Assembly (NCBI GenBank): GCA_963803295.1
Contig: CAWDMC010000021.1
Coordinates: 4,626-68,625, forward strand
Source of the DNA: CAWDMC01 sp963803295
GTDB taxonomy: Bacteria > Acidobacteriota > Terriglobia > UBA7540
Reading direction: 5' to 3'
Length of the DNA stretch: 64,000 nt
Below the pieces are notes generated by a model. The model was not told the origin of the DNA. It ran no database searches and saw nothing but the letters and a program-made list of their open reading frames with translations. Positions 27,562 through 36,675 of this stretch are shown one piece after another. Within the stretch, counting starts at the first letter, position 1, and every line of letters begins with the position of its first letter. A program made the position numbers and the translations under genes.

Positions 27562-28665
27562 ATGAGCGAGATCCAACAAAACACCCTCTACCTGCTGACC
27601 CCCGGCAGCTACGTATCACGAGATCACCTCACGTTACAGGTGGAAGTTCCCACCTATCTTGCGGACCTGCCCTCCGAGCAGCGGAACCGGGACACGGTGG
27701 TCGACACCCGTAAGCTTTCGATTCCTATTCATCACCTGGAGTCCATCTGCCTCTTTGGGCCGAGCACGATCAGCCCGTCCGCCCTGGCCCTGTGCTGGGA
27801 GCATGGAGTCGCAGTGAATTTCCTGAGCGAGCACGGGCAATTCCAGGCGCGCATGACGGGCGTGGCGGATACCAGCGTGACTCTGCGGCGGACACAGTTC
27901 CGCGCTGCTGATGATCGCGAAAAATGCGCGGGCATTGCACGCCAGATCATTGCCGGGAAAATCCAGAACTCGCGCAACAGCTTGTTGCGCGCAGCGCGTG
28001 AAAATGGCGATGCTGGCGAACAAGAGCGGCTTCAGAGAGTAGTCGACGCGCTCGCCGGACAAATCCAGGATTTGGCCAATCCCCAAGCCTCAGATTCCGA
28101 ATCCAGGCTCGCCCGTCTTCGCGGCGCTGAAGGTCTGGCCGCTCAGCTTTATTTCTCCGTCTTGAGTCTTACTTTCAAGCAGCAGCGGGAACCCTTTCGG
28201 TTCACTACGCGCAGCCGCCATCCGCCGCGAGATCGTATCAACTGCCTTTTGTCCTTCATCTACGCCTTACTGCGGCACGACTGCGTAGCAGCGCTGACGA
28301 GTGTAGGGCTGGACCCGTTTGTGGGCTTTCTGCACGTAGACCGGCCAAATCGGCCGTCCTTGGCCTTGGACTTAATGGAAGAGTTTCGCCCGTGGTTGGC
28401 GGACCGGCTGGCGATCACGCTGATTAACCGGCAGCAGATTGGCTCCGAGCATTTCGTGGTGCGGGAAGGCTTGGTGGTGGAATTCACGGAGACGGGGCGC
28501 AAGCACGTCATCCAAGCGTACCGGGAGCGAAAACAGGACAGCCTCTTACACCCGCTGTTGGAACAGAATCTCCGGTTGGGACAGATGCCCTTTATCCAGG
28601 CCAGGATTCTGGCGCGGCACTTGCGCGGGGACCTGCCAGAGTATCTGCCCTTGGTGCCGAAGTGA
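27562..28665 (+). CDS. cas1: Cas1 integrase
   Basis: This 367-aa protein has the Cas1 features: a beta-rich N-terminal domain, the first catalytic acidic residue in LRGAEGLAAQLYF, and the VGLDPFVGFLHVDRPNRPSL segment holding the catalytic histidine, followed by LALDLMEEFRP with the last acidic residues. With Cas2 and Cas4 it inserts new spacers at the leader end. I chose the ATG at 27562 (MSEIQQNTLYLLTPGSYVSR), which is where I-C Cas1 proteins usually begin; the open frame extends further upstream. Confidence 0.94.
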   Translation: MSEIQQNTLYLLTPGSYVSRDHLTLQVEVPTYLADLPSEQRNRDTVVDTRKLSIPIHHLESICLFGPSTISPSALALCWEHGVAVNFLSEHGQFQARMTGVADTSVTLRRTQFRAADDREKCAGIARQIIAGKIQNSRNSLLRAARENGDAGEQERLQRVVDALAGQIQDLANPQASDSESRLARLRGAEGLAAQLYFSVLSLTFKQQREPFRFTTRSRHPPRDRINCLLSFIYALLRHDCVAALTSVGLDPFVGFLHVDRPNRPSLALDLMEEFRPWLADRLAITLINRQQIGSEHFVVREGLVVEFTETGRKHVIQAYRERKQDSLLHPLLEQNLRLGQMPFIQARILARHLRGDLPEYLPLVPK

Positions 28666-28680
28666 AGCGAGGTAGAGGTC

Positions 28681-28971
28681 ATGCTGGTCGTGGTAGCGTA
28701 CGATGTGTCTACGGTGGAAGCGGCGGGAAGGCGAAGACTCTTTCGCGTGGCGCGGGCATGCAAGGATTACGGCCAGAGGGTGCAGAAATCGGTCTTTGAA
28801 TGCCAGGTTGGTGAGATGGAGTGGTCGCGGCTGCGGGGGCGGCTACTGAGCGAATACCGGGCAGATGAAGATTCCTTACGCTTCTATTTTCTGGACGAAG
28901 CCGCAGTGCAACGCACCGAGCACCACGGAGTAGGAAAGCCGGTCGATTTGAGGGAGCCGCTGATTTTATGA
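28681..28971 (+). CDS. cas2: Cas2
   Basis: This 96-aa protein begins MLVVVAYDVSTVEAAGRRRL, containing the Cas2 beta-alpha start with the conserved aspartate (AYDVS), then RVQKSVFECQVGEMEW. Cas2 dimers bridge two Cas1 dimers during spacer capture. It lies 15 bp after cas1 and immediately before the leader, the standard order. Size is normal. Confidence 0.95.
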   Translation: MLVVVAYDVSTVEAAGRRRLFRVARACKDYGQRVQKSVFECQVGEMEWSRLRGRLLSEYRADEDSLRFYFLDEAAVQRTEHHGVGKPVDLREPLIL

Positions 28972-29152
28972 TTCCGCGAACCACGAGTGCCGAGCTGATG
29001 GCCGGAGTTTCGCGCGTTATTAAAACACGCACAGCGACAGGTGTTTGCGTTGTTTTGTGGAACCCTGTTCAAGCCGTGGGTGGCGCGCCATTGCGAGGTT
29101 GGCGGAAATGGTGTAGTAAGTTATTGTGGCCGTGTTGGTTAGAGCGGTCGCG
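28972..29152 (+). promoter_or_regulatory. CRISPR leader
   Basis: The 181 bp between cas2 and the first repeat are less GC-rich than the array (for example TTATTAAAACACG and TAGTAAGTTATTG) and contain no gene. By position this is the leader that drives pre-crRNA transcription and guides spacer insertion. I see no unique promoter with confidence. Confidence 0.75.
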
Positions 29153-31755
29153 GTCGCCCCGCAGATCATCGCGGGGCGCGGATTGAAACCACGCCGGTCG
29201 CGTGCGGAGGCGACTTGCGCGGAGTCGCCCCGCAGATCATCGCGGGGCGCGGATTGAAACTGCACAAATCAATTCGTGACGGCGCTGAGCGCAGGTCGCC
29301 CCGCAGATCATCGCGGGGCGCGGATTGAAACCACGCCGGTCGCGTGCGGAGGCGACTTGCGCGGAGTCGCCCCGCAGATCATCGCGGGGCGCGGATTGAA
29401 ACAGCGCGGAGACGCTCATCGCGTGAGCCGCGTTCTGTCGCCCCGCAGATCATCGCGGGGCGCGGATTGAAACATGTCTGCATAGTGGTGATCCACCAGG
29501 CTCGTCCGGTCGCCCCGCAGATCATCGCGGGGCGCGGATTGAAACTGGCAGATGAGTTTCTCAAGAAGGGGACGTACACGTCGCCCCGCAGATCATCGCG
29601 GGGCGCGGATTGAAACATCAGAGACATTGTGGTGGACTGGACACCAGCCCCGTCGCCCCGCAGATCATCGCGGGGCGCGGATTGAAACTGCCAGGTTGAA
29701 AAATCCGCCGCGAACAACGTCGTCGCCCCGCAGATCATCGCGGGGCGCGGATTGAAACAAGCTGAGAGTCGAGCATCGCGAGCTCATAGCCCGTCGCCCC
29801 GCAGATCATCGCGGGGCGCGGATTGAAACACGCCGCGAAGTCGCTCGGGTTCAAGATTTGGCTCGTCGCCCCGCAGATCATCGCGGGGCGCGGATTGAAA
29901 CAGGACTATCCGAACCTGGACCTCGTACACGGGGAGTCGCCCCGCAGATCATCGCGGGGCGCGGATTGAAACGTCGCCCAGCTTCACGCCGTCGCCCAGC
30001 TTCACGTGTCGCCCCGCAGATCATCGCGGGGCGCGGATTGAAACCTGGCGTACTGGCTCCTTCATCCATCCTGGCGCGTCGCCCCGCAGATCATCGCGGG
30101 GCGCGGATTGAAACATCCTTAATCCACTGTTCTTGCCGGCAGTGCACGTCGCCCCGCAGATCATCGCGGGGCGCGGATTGAAACTTGGCCAGGTGCGCGT
30201 GCGGCAGCCCCAGCGAGGTCGCCCCGCAGATCATCGCGGGGCGCGGATTGAAACCACACGGCCTCTATCGAGTTAGTCGATACCGCGGTCGCCCCGCAGA
30301 TCATCGCGGGGCGCGGATTGAAACTCCGCACCGGGGGCAAAATTTCCTTTCAATGACGTCGCCCCGCAGATCATCGCGGGGCGCGGATTGAAACCAGCTT
30401 CACGTAGTTGCCCAGCGTCACGTAGTTGCCGTCGCCCCGCAGATCATCGCGGGGCGCGGATTGAAACTTCGCGATGAGACACTTTACAGGTGGCCTTGGC
30501 CGGTCGCCCCGCAGATCATCGCGGGGCGCGGATTGAAACCTTGCAAGTGGTGCCGTGATGCGCGGGAGAAAAGGCGGGTCGCCCCGCAGATCATCGCGGG
30601 GCGCGGATTGAAACATCCTGCTGCTTCCCCTAAGCGCGATGGCGCAGTTGTCGCCCCGCAGATCATCGCGGGGCGCGGATTGAAACGTCCACCCGGCGTG
30701 GTACGTTGGTGCTCTGGTTCGTCGCCCCGCAGATCATCGCGGGGCGCGGATTGAAACGCGCCATGCTTTACGCTCACACGACGTTCGAGTACGTCGCCCC
30801 GCAGATCATCGCGGGGCGCGGATTGAAACGGCGAAATGCGACCGCCATGCCGGCCTGATCCAGGTCGCCCCGCAGATCATCGCGGGGCGCGGATTGAAAC
30901 ATGCAAATCACAGTTGACCAGTTGAACGCACTAAGTCGCCCCGCAGATCATCGCGGGGCGCGGATTGAAACATCGTGCTCGCGGTCCGGGAGCTCGAGCG
31001 ACTCAGAGTCGCCCCGCAGATCATCGCGGGGCGCGGATTGAAACGTGCAATCGTCGATCCTGGTCGATCCTGGAGCGCTGTCGCCCCGCAGATCATCGCG
31101 GGGCGCGGATTGAAACACCGGAAACCAGCTCTGGCACGTCCTTGGCGAGGTCGCCCCGCAGATCATCGCGGGGCGCGGATTGAAACATACGCACAGGCAT
31201 CACTGGATCGTGGCCATTGAGTCGCCCCGCAGATCATCGCGGGGCGCGGATTGAAACGAGGAAAAGGCAAAGCACTACCACTGCCGCGAGCCGTCGCCCC
31301 GCAGATCATCGCGGGGCGCGGATTGAAACAACGACTTTTCGACTATGGCGGCCGCTCACAGCGCGTCGCCCCGCAGATCATCGCGGGGCGCGGATTGAAA
31401 CACCACGTCGATGCGCTTGCTAGTGACCATTCGCGTCGCCCCGCAGATCATCGCGGGGCGCGGATTGAAACCGTCGAGATTGCCGGCAAGGCGCTAGGTT
31501 CGACTGTCGCCCCGCAGATCATCGCGGGGCGCGGATTGAAACGATCATGGGAACCTCGAACAAGGGCGGGCGGCGGGTCGCCCCGCAGATCATCGCGGGG
31601 CGCGGATTGAAACGACACGGCGGAAAGCACCATCGCACCCGTGGACCGTCGCCCCGCAGATCATCGCGGGGCGCGGATTGAAACCCGCGCAATATGGTTA
31701 ATAAACTGGAAGGCTCGCGTCGCCCCGCAGATCATCGCGGGGCGCGGATTGAAAC
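29153..31755 (+). CRISPR. Type I-C CRISPR array, 37 repeats and 36 spacers
   Basis: A 37-bp repeat beginning GTCGCCCCGC and ending GCGCGGATTGAAAC recurs 37 times without any variation I could detect. CGCCCCGC and GCGGGGCG inside it form a hairpin around AGATCATC. Spacers are mostly 33-36 bp. Spacers 1 and 3 are identical, so 35 are unique. The ATTGAAAC end is typical of type I-C, and the leader side is next to cas2. After the last repeat, 34 bp of spacer-like sequence (31756-31789) run directly into a transposon end instead of another repeat, so the distal end of the array is cut. Confidence 0.98.
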
Positions 31756-31789
31756 GATGAGGCACTACGTACGTACCAAGATCAGCACC

Positions 31790-31871
31790 TGTCAGATCTA
31801 TAATTAAATGCGACCGAGGGAGTCTTCAACATAATTAGCTGCGACTGCGATACAGGGCTAATTGCGACTGG
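31790..31871 (+). repeat. Left end of the Tn7-like element
   Basis: After the TGTCAG tip, related sites lie at about 31799 (ATAATTAAATGCGACC), 31831 (ATAATTAGCTGCGACTG) and 31857 (GCTAATTGCGACTGG). They have the same orientation and spacings near 30 and 26 bp, and are probable transposase-binding sites. Confidence 0.8.
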
Positions 31872-31953
31872 CAAGTTGAAGAGATTGAGACAAGCAGTCG
31901 AGTCCTGAAAATAGCCCATTCGGCCATGTGCCACGGTCGGTTATGATCTGCCA

Positions 31954-33733
31954 GTGGGCGAGTCTGCTTACGCAATTGATGGATTCCCGGATGACGATCG
32001 GCTCTGGCGGATCGAATGGATTGGCGGCGTTGGCTACAATACGAGCGTTCCCAGCGAGCCCCAAATCGATGTCAGCCTAGCGCAGCTCCTCAAGGGCGAG
32101 AGGAACCCGCTCAGTGCGCGAGCACGCTGCTCTCAAGTAGAGAAGAGAACGGTGAAGATCGGTGTGGGTCTGCTGCCCTACATCTGGATCGGTTCTGTTT
32201 GGCAGAAGCGGCGTCCCGTGATTACAAACCTGTCGGTGTACCGTGGGCATGTGAGCATTGATACCGCGTCGTTTCGAATGGTCGCCCTGGCCGTGGCGGC
32301 CGGTCGTGACAATGCCATTCCCAGAAGCAGCTACCTCTTCGGGGCCTCCTGGCCACACGTCTGCCGGACCCCTCCTGGCCGCCGTCGAACAGAATGGAGA
32401 CCCGTATGCAGTGATGGTTCCAACGGCGGAGATCATCCGGTTTTACTACGGCCCATCCACGCGACTCGCTCAAGCGCTCTTTTGGGGCGAATACCATAAT
32501 ATGTTCAACGCAGACCGAAGCGGCGTCTTCGCGCAAGGCGCGGTGCGGGTGCATCTGCGGCGGTGGCTGGAAGATGAAGATGCCTGGACGTTGGCGCGGT
32601 ACATCTATTCGCCCGCTGATGCAGCGAGAAGTCAGCGAGCTTTACAGGAACCTTCAGGTTTATCAGATCAACTCGGCCAGCTTGATCCCGCAACCTGATC
32701 AGGTCCTCCGTTGCGGTTTTCCGTTCGCTGGTCCGACAACATTCAAGGCATATTTCTTCGCTTGCCAGGACCGATGCCGGAAGGTCTGCCGCGTTGGTTG
32801 GTCCTCCGGATTGAGCGGTGTTCGGCGCCGTTTCCCTTCGACCAAGTAATCGTGGACCGGGACAACAGCAGCGCGCGCGGATCAAACGTGGAAGATGAAA
32901 ACCTGATCCCTGCGTGGGCGAAACCCGAAAAACCAGAATCCGAGGTGGAGGAGCAGGCACCGGAGGTGTTCTGCTCGAACGAGGAACCGCGGCGCGGCCT
33001 GGAGCCGTTGCGAATCGATCTGATCGAGGACCGCTTCGAGTACTTGAGAGGCAAAGCACTGGTAAAGGAAGAGAAGGTTCTCCAACATTACCGCCATATC
33101 CCCATGAAGGCGGACGCCAACCAAATGCTTACCGGCTTGGGGACCGGCCAGGGGACGTGGGGCACCAGCAACTTGCTGCTCACAAAGCTGACCACCATTC
33201 CAACGCCAGCGAAGAGACGCCGGGATGGTCCGGTCTTGCCGGCCAACGTGGAGACGTTTGTGCAGGCGATCGAGATGTTAGCGCAAGGGCGATCATGTGA
33301 CGTCGGGCCCATTGGCGTAGGCCGTGGCGACACGAGTTTTGGTGCGTATATGTTGGCAAGTTTCCCGACTCATGATCCGCGTAAAGGTAAAAGGATTGCG
33401 TGGGCGTGGATCAAAAAGGAAGAGCGTCTGCGGCGGGTGGCAATTGCCGAGGTCCGTTTGGAAACGAAGTTCGCCTACGCGCTCGAAATCGAACGGACCA
33501 ATCAGGAGCACGCTATTCTCGTGCTTGCGCGCAAAGATTCCCAAAGAATCGGCGCTGATGAGTTACAAGCGATTCTGCTGATGTGCGCCTTGAGGCGCGG
33601 CTGGGTGCTAGAAGACCAACTGCCGGAATATCGACGAATGACCACTACCCACCGGGACCTGGTGAGCATTGCCGTGTTGGAATCACGAATCTGGCGGAAG
33701 ATCACGGAGATACTCAATAGCGGAGCGCCTTAG
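31954..33733 (+). pseudogene. TnsE-like transposition protein, frameshifted
   Basis: Pieces in three frames form one protein of about 590 aa: MGESAYAIDGFPDDDRLWRI and onward; then PTAEIIRFYYGPSTRLAQAL; then MQREVSELYRNLQVYQINSA; then EGLPRWLVLRIERCSAPFPF through to the stop at 33733. Breaks lie near 32340, 32620 and 32735. The STRLAQALFWGEYHN stretch and the C-terminal RVAIAEVRLETKFAYALEIE block look like TnsE, the Tn7 protein that directs insertion to replicating or mobile DNA. I judge this by pattern only. It is convergent with tnsC and overlaps its end by 4 bp. Confidence 0.55.
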
Positions 33734-34620
33734 CCGGAAACGGACCGCTGCTTTCGTGCGGACGGAGGCGTGTAGTTACACCCGTCGATAATCTCTTCGG
33801 TGATGCGCTCCGTTCCTTTGCGCATCGCGTCTGCTGCCGCCGCGGCGAGGAGCATCTTAAGTTCGCCAATCGTGCCCTCCGAGCGAGTCAGAAGCTTTGC
33901 GGTGAGAGTACTGCTCTTTGGCAGACCCGATGGATAGTTAAGCGGAATGATCTTTTCGAACGAGGCCAGCAGCTGTCGAAATGCGTGATCAGGTTGCCAT
34001 TGCGGAAGGACCATCGGCGGAAATCGGTTTTCAACTGAGGGGACCGAGCGGATGACGCGCATCATTTCCTCAGTGCCGAGGCAGACGATGGAGATTCGAA
34101 GCTCGTTGGCGAGATACCGAAGCGCGTTGAGAAAGCGCTTCTGTTTGGCGGCGGTGCCGACTTCGGTGAAATTCACTTCGTCGAGCGCGAGGATGCGGAT
34201 CTCGATTTTCGATAACGCATCCAAGACGAGCACGAGCTTTTCTTGCGCTGGAGCGCTGGGGCGAAATTTCTTGCACAACTTCAGCAAGATGGCAGTGTAT
34301 AACCGCGATTCGTCGGGAAAGCCGGGGCATTGCACATAGAACACCGGCGCCGTGATCGTCCCGGTGCTGGACTCGCTGGCCTGATGGAGCGATAGGAAAT
34401 GCTTCATGAGCCGCGTTTTCCCATTGTTGGTTTGAGCCGTAATCGCCAAGTTCGGCATTCTGTCGCACTTTGGGTGATTCAACAAACCTTCAAGTTGTTG
34501 CAGGATCTTGTTGGCTTGTGAGTACGGTATCCAGCTGTCCAGCTGGATATACGCAATACGCTCTTCTATCGGCCTCCCCAGCAGCTCCCGTGTTTTCGGG
34601 GAGAGGTGTTCACCATTCAT
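33730..34620 (-). CDS. tnsC: TnsC/TniB-type AAA+ transposition regulator
   Basis: This 296-aa ATPase has Walker A in AITAQTNNGKTRLMKHF (about residues 65-75), Walker B in IRILALDEVNF and an arginine-rich segment further on. Size and the NNGKT loop are closer to TniB of Tn5053 than to Tn7 TnsC. Such proteins form ATP-dependent filaments on target DNA and activate the TnsB transposase. Its start overlaps the tnsB stop by 4 bp, so both are coupled. It appears intact. Confidence 0.88.
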   Translation of the reverse strand: MNGEHLSPKTRELLGRPIEERIAYIQLDSWIPYSQANKILQQLEGLLNHPKCDRMPNLAITAQTNNGKTRLMKHFLSLHQASESSTGTITAPVFYVQCPGFPDESRLYTAILLKLCKKFRPSAPAQEKLVLVLDALSKIEIRILALDEVNFTEVGTAAKQKRFLNALRYLANELRISIVCLGTEEMMRVIRSVPSVENRFPPMVLPQWQPDHAFRQLLASFEKIIPLNYPSGLPKSSTLTAKLLTRSEGTIGELKMLLAAAAADAMRKGTERITEEIIDGCNYTPPSARKQRSVSG

Positions 34621-36503
34621 GGCCAGTCCGGCTCCACAATGCCCTCAAAAGCTTCGACCACATCGTCATACTCATCGTTTTCGGAGACAGGAATCGTCTT
34701 GGGACCGGGTTTTGCAGGAGTTGCTGACGGCTTCCGTGGCGGCCGCTGGCGCATTTCCCGCGCGCGCCGCGCTTGCTTGGTTTTGTGTTCGGCTTCCTGT
34801 TCCAAGCTGCGCATTTCCTCGACGGCCTGGAAGATCAGGACCTCATCGACTCGGGCATAGCCGGTGTCGCGCAGCCGCTTCTCAGCGGCCTGAATCTCCC
34901 AGCGGCTCACGGGCGGCCGGGTGCGGTCGCGGTATGGAATCGCAAGGTAGGTGTTGCTGGCGGGATCCCGGAAATAGATTTCACGCATATCGCGAGGAAT
35001 GACCCGAAAGGTGAACTTGCGAGGGCGCCGGGAGCCTTCCGGGTCCCGCGCGTGAATCCAAGGGCGAAGAGCATCGTCCCAGAAGAAAATGTGGTCGATC
35101 ACGACGCCGTACTCCTGAATGGTACGCTCCTCGAACGGCATGAAGTCGAGCATGAAGGCAGTCGGTTCGGCGATGCGATCCGGAAGACCGATGCCGGGAC
35201 GACTATCGGTTCCAAGTATCCCTTCTTTGTACCTGGCCAACGGCGTTGTTTTGATACCTCTATGGAAGGTGTTGGCGTAGACCTTGGCGACGTAGATCGT
35301 GAACCATTTTTCGAGTTCCGCGCGGGTCATGATGGCGCGACCTTCCGAATCATAGTCGCCCTTCTGTTCGACATTGGAAAAGGTCGTCCCTTTGAGGCGG
35401 CGTGCCCGAGTTAACCAGGTCCCGAAACCCCTTTCGATATGACCGCCGTACCGCGGTTCTCGCGGTGGGCGGTGCTCGACGGCGATATCGTGATCCTGGC
35501 AGGCGCGGCCGATCACTGTGCCTCGAAACTCCTTGGCGTTGTCGCAGTGGATTGTGCGCATTTTCCCCCAGCAGGGCCACTCGGCCTGCACACCAACACC
35601 GGTGAGCCAGTTTTCCTTGGGCAAGACCGCATGTGCAATGGCGAGCCCGGCTGTGAAGGCGCTGGGCTTTTCCAGATAGATAGCGAACCCGAGCACGATG
35701 CGGCTGTACACATCGATGACGACGGTCAAAGATGGCCGCTGGATGGGTTGCCGGTGCTCCTCATCGACCACGATGACGTCCATGGGCGTATGGTCAATCT
35801 GGGCAACGGCTAGCGGATGATCGGCGCCAGGGAAGTGCCCTTTGAGTGGTTCGTATTTTTCTGCGGCGGCCCTGCTACCCTTGCGCTTTTCCAATTTGAG
35901 GCGGTCCGAAAGCATCGCGATTCTAGCTCGGACAGTGTTGGGATGAGGCCTCTGCTTGATCTTGTGCTTGAAGCACTGCAGTTCGACTTCCTCGATGACT
36001 GCCGTGATGTGCGGACTTTCCGCTGTGAGATAGATTTTCTTGATAGCAAGGTCGATTAGGCGGTTGACTTTGGCGGGCAGGCGGCTCTTCCCACGGTCCG
36101 AGCGCTCTTTTCGCAAGAGAATTGAAAGGCGCTCAGAGCTCTTGTATTGCTGTATCCACCGATAGATGGTCGCCGGATGTTTACCAATCGCATGAGCAAC
36201 TCTCGTGACGACCGCCCGAGTGCGTTTCGCTTCGTCCATCTCCAGAAGGCCCCTGAGCGCCTTGAATTTCTCGACCGCGGATTGCCACGAGTTCTCTGGC
36301 ATAGATACGAAATCTGGTGTCCGCACTGCACGATCGCGAGAGGTTTGGTCGAGTTGCGCTTCACCAACGGGGATACGTTCGAGCTTACGCTTTCCGATTT
36401 CGCGCCCCACGATAGCATCCAAACCGGCATAGTCGACGATCACGTACCGGCGGGCTTGCCAGCGGATTGTAGCTCCTGGCAGGAATTTGATGGAGGCGGC
36501 CAT
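34617..36503 (-). CDS. tnsB: TnsB/TniA-type DDE transposase
   Basis: This 628-aa protein has N-terminal helix-turn-helix regions (KHPATIYRWIQQYKSS, RLPAKVNRLIDLAIKK), a retroviral-integrase-like core with Asp in VAQIDHTPMDVIVV, Asp in RTIHCDNAKEFRG and Glu in YGGHIERGFGTW, and a Mu-type C-terminal domain (GVVIDHIFFWDD). It binds the element ends and joins them to target DNA. The first codon lies about 170 bp inside the right end, the usual place. With no TnsA present, transposition should be replicative and give cointegrates. Confidence 0.92.
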   Translation of the reverse strand: MAASIKFLPGATIRWQARRYVIVDYAGLDAIVGREIGKRKLERIPVGEAQLDQTSRDRAVRTPDFVSMPENSWQSAVEKFKALRGLLEMDEAKRTRAVVTRVAHAIGKHPATIYRWIQQYKSSERLSILLRKERSDRGKSRLPAKVNRLIDLAIKKIYLTAESPHITAVIEEVELQCFKHKIKQRPHPNTVRARIAMLSDRLKLEKRKGSRAAAEKYEPLKGHFPGADHPLAVAQIDHTPMDVIVVDEEHRQPIQRPSLTVVIDVYSRIVLGFAIYLEKPSAFTAGLAIAHAVLPKENWLTGVGVQAEWPCWGKMRTIHCDNAKEFRGTVIGRACQDHDIAVEHRPPREPRYGGHIERGFGTWLTRARRLKGTTFSNVEQKGDYDSEGRAIMTRAELEKWFTIYVAKVYANTFHRGIKTTPLARYKEGILGTDSRPGIGLPDRIAEPTAFMLDFMPFEERTIQEYGVVIDHIFFWDDALRPWIHARDPEGSRRPRKFTFRVIPRDMREIYFRDPASNTYLAIPYRDRTRPPVSRWEIQAAEKRLRDTGYARVDEVLIFQAVEEMRSLEQEAEHKTKQARRAREMRQRPPRKPSATPAKPGPKTIPVSENDEYDDVVEAFEGIVEPDWP

Positions 36504-36581
36504 GGGTATTTGGCCCGTTCAATGGCTCCGGCGCCATTTAGCAGGCGTTAAGGCCAAGTCGACGCGAAGTTGGAAAGCCAC

Positions 36582-36675
36582 AGCTCGCAACGGACTCGAC
36601 TATTCGCATCATAAACCGCTTCGCTACCAGTCGCAAATAGCGATGTGCGAGTCGCGATTAATTATGGAACTGACA
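36582..36675 (-). repeat. Right end of the Tn7-like element
   Basis: Read on the minus strand from 36675, TGTCAG is followed by ATAATTAATCGCGACTCGC, CTATTTGCGACTGGTAGC and TTATGATGCGAATAGTCG. The first two match the left-end sites closely; the third is weaker. The arrangement is the mirror image of the left end. Confidence 0.8.

Larger units (their letters stand above)
31790..36675. mobile_element. Tn7/Tn5053-like transposon, 4886 bp
   Basis: Both ends begin with TGTCAG (left 31790-31795; right, on the minus strand, 36675-36670). The ends share ATAATTAA followed by a GCGAC-type site close to the tip. Further GCGAC-containing sites follow inward on both sides, like multiple TnsB-binding sites. 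Inside are tnsB and tnsC on the minus strand and a convergent TnsE-like gene on the plus strand. No TnsA, TniQ/TnsD or resolvase is present. The five bases flanking the two tips (GCACC and TCCAC) do not match, so there is no target duplication. Confidence 0.85.

Noticed and set aside
29020..31633. Open frames running through the CRISPR array with repeated 'NPRPAMICGAT' or 'ADHRGARIET' words
   Set aside because: They are translations of the CRISPR repeat, not genes.
34773..35414. Plus-strand frame over tnsB
   Set aside because: Shadow of the transposase; no motif of its own.
19314..36675. A CRISPR-associated transposon (CAST) in which type I-C Cascade guides the Tn7-like element
   Set aside because: The cas genes and array lie outside the transposon ends, cas3 and the adaptation genes are intact, and no TniQ is present. 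Adjacency alone does not support RNA-guided transposition.
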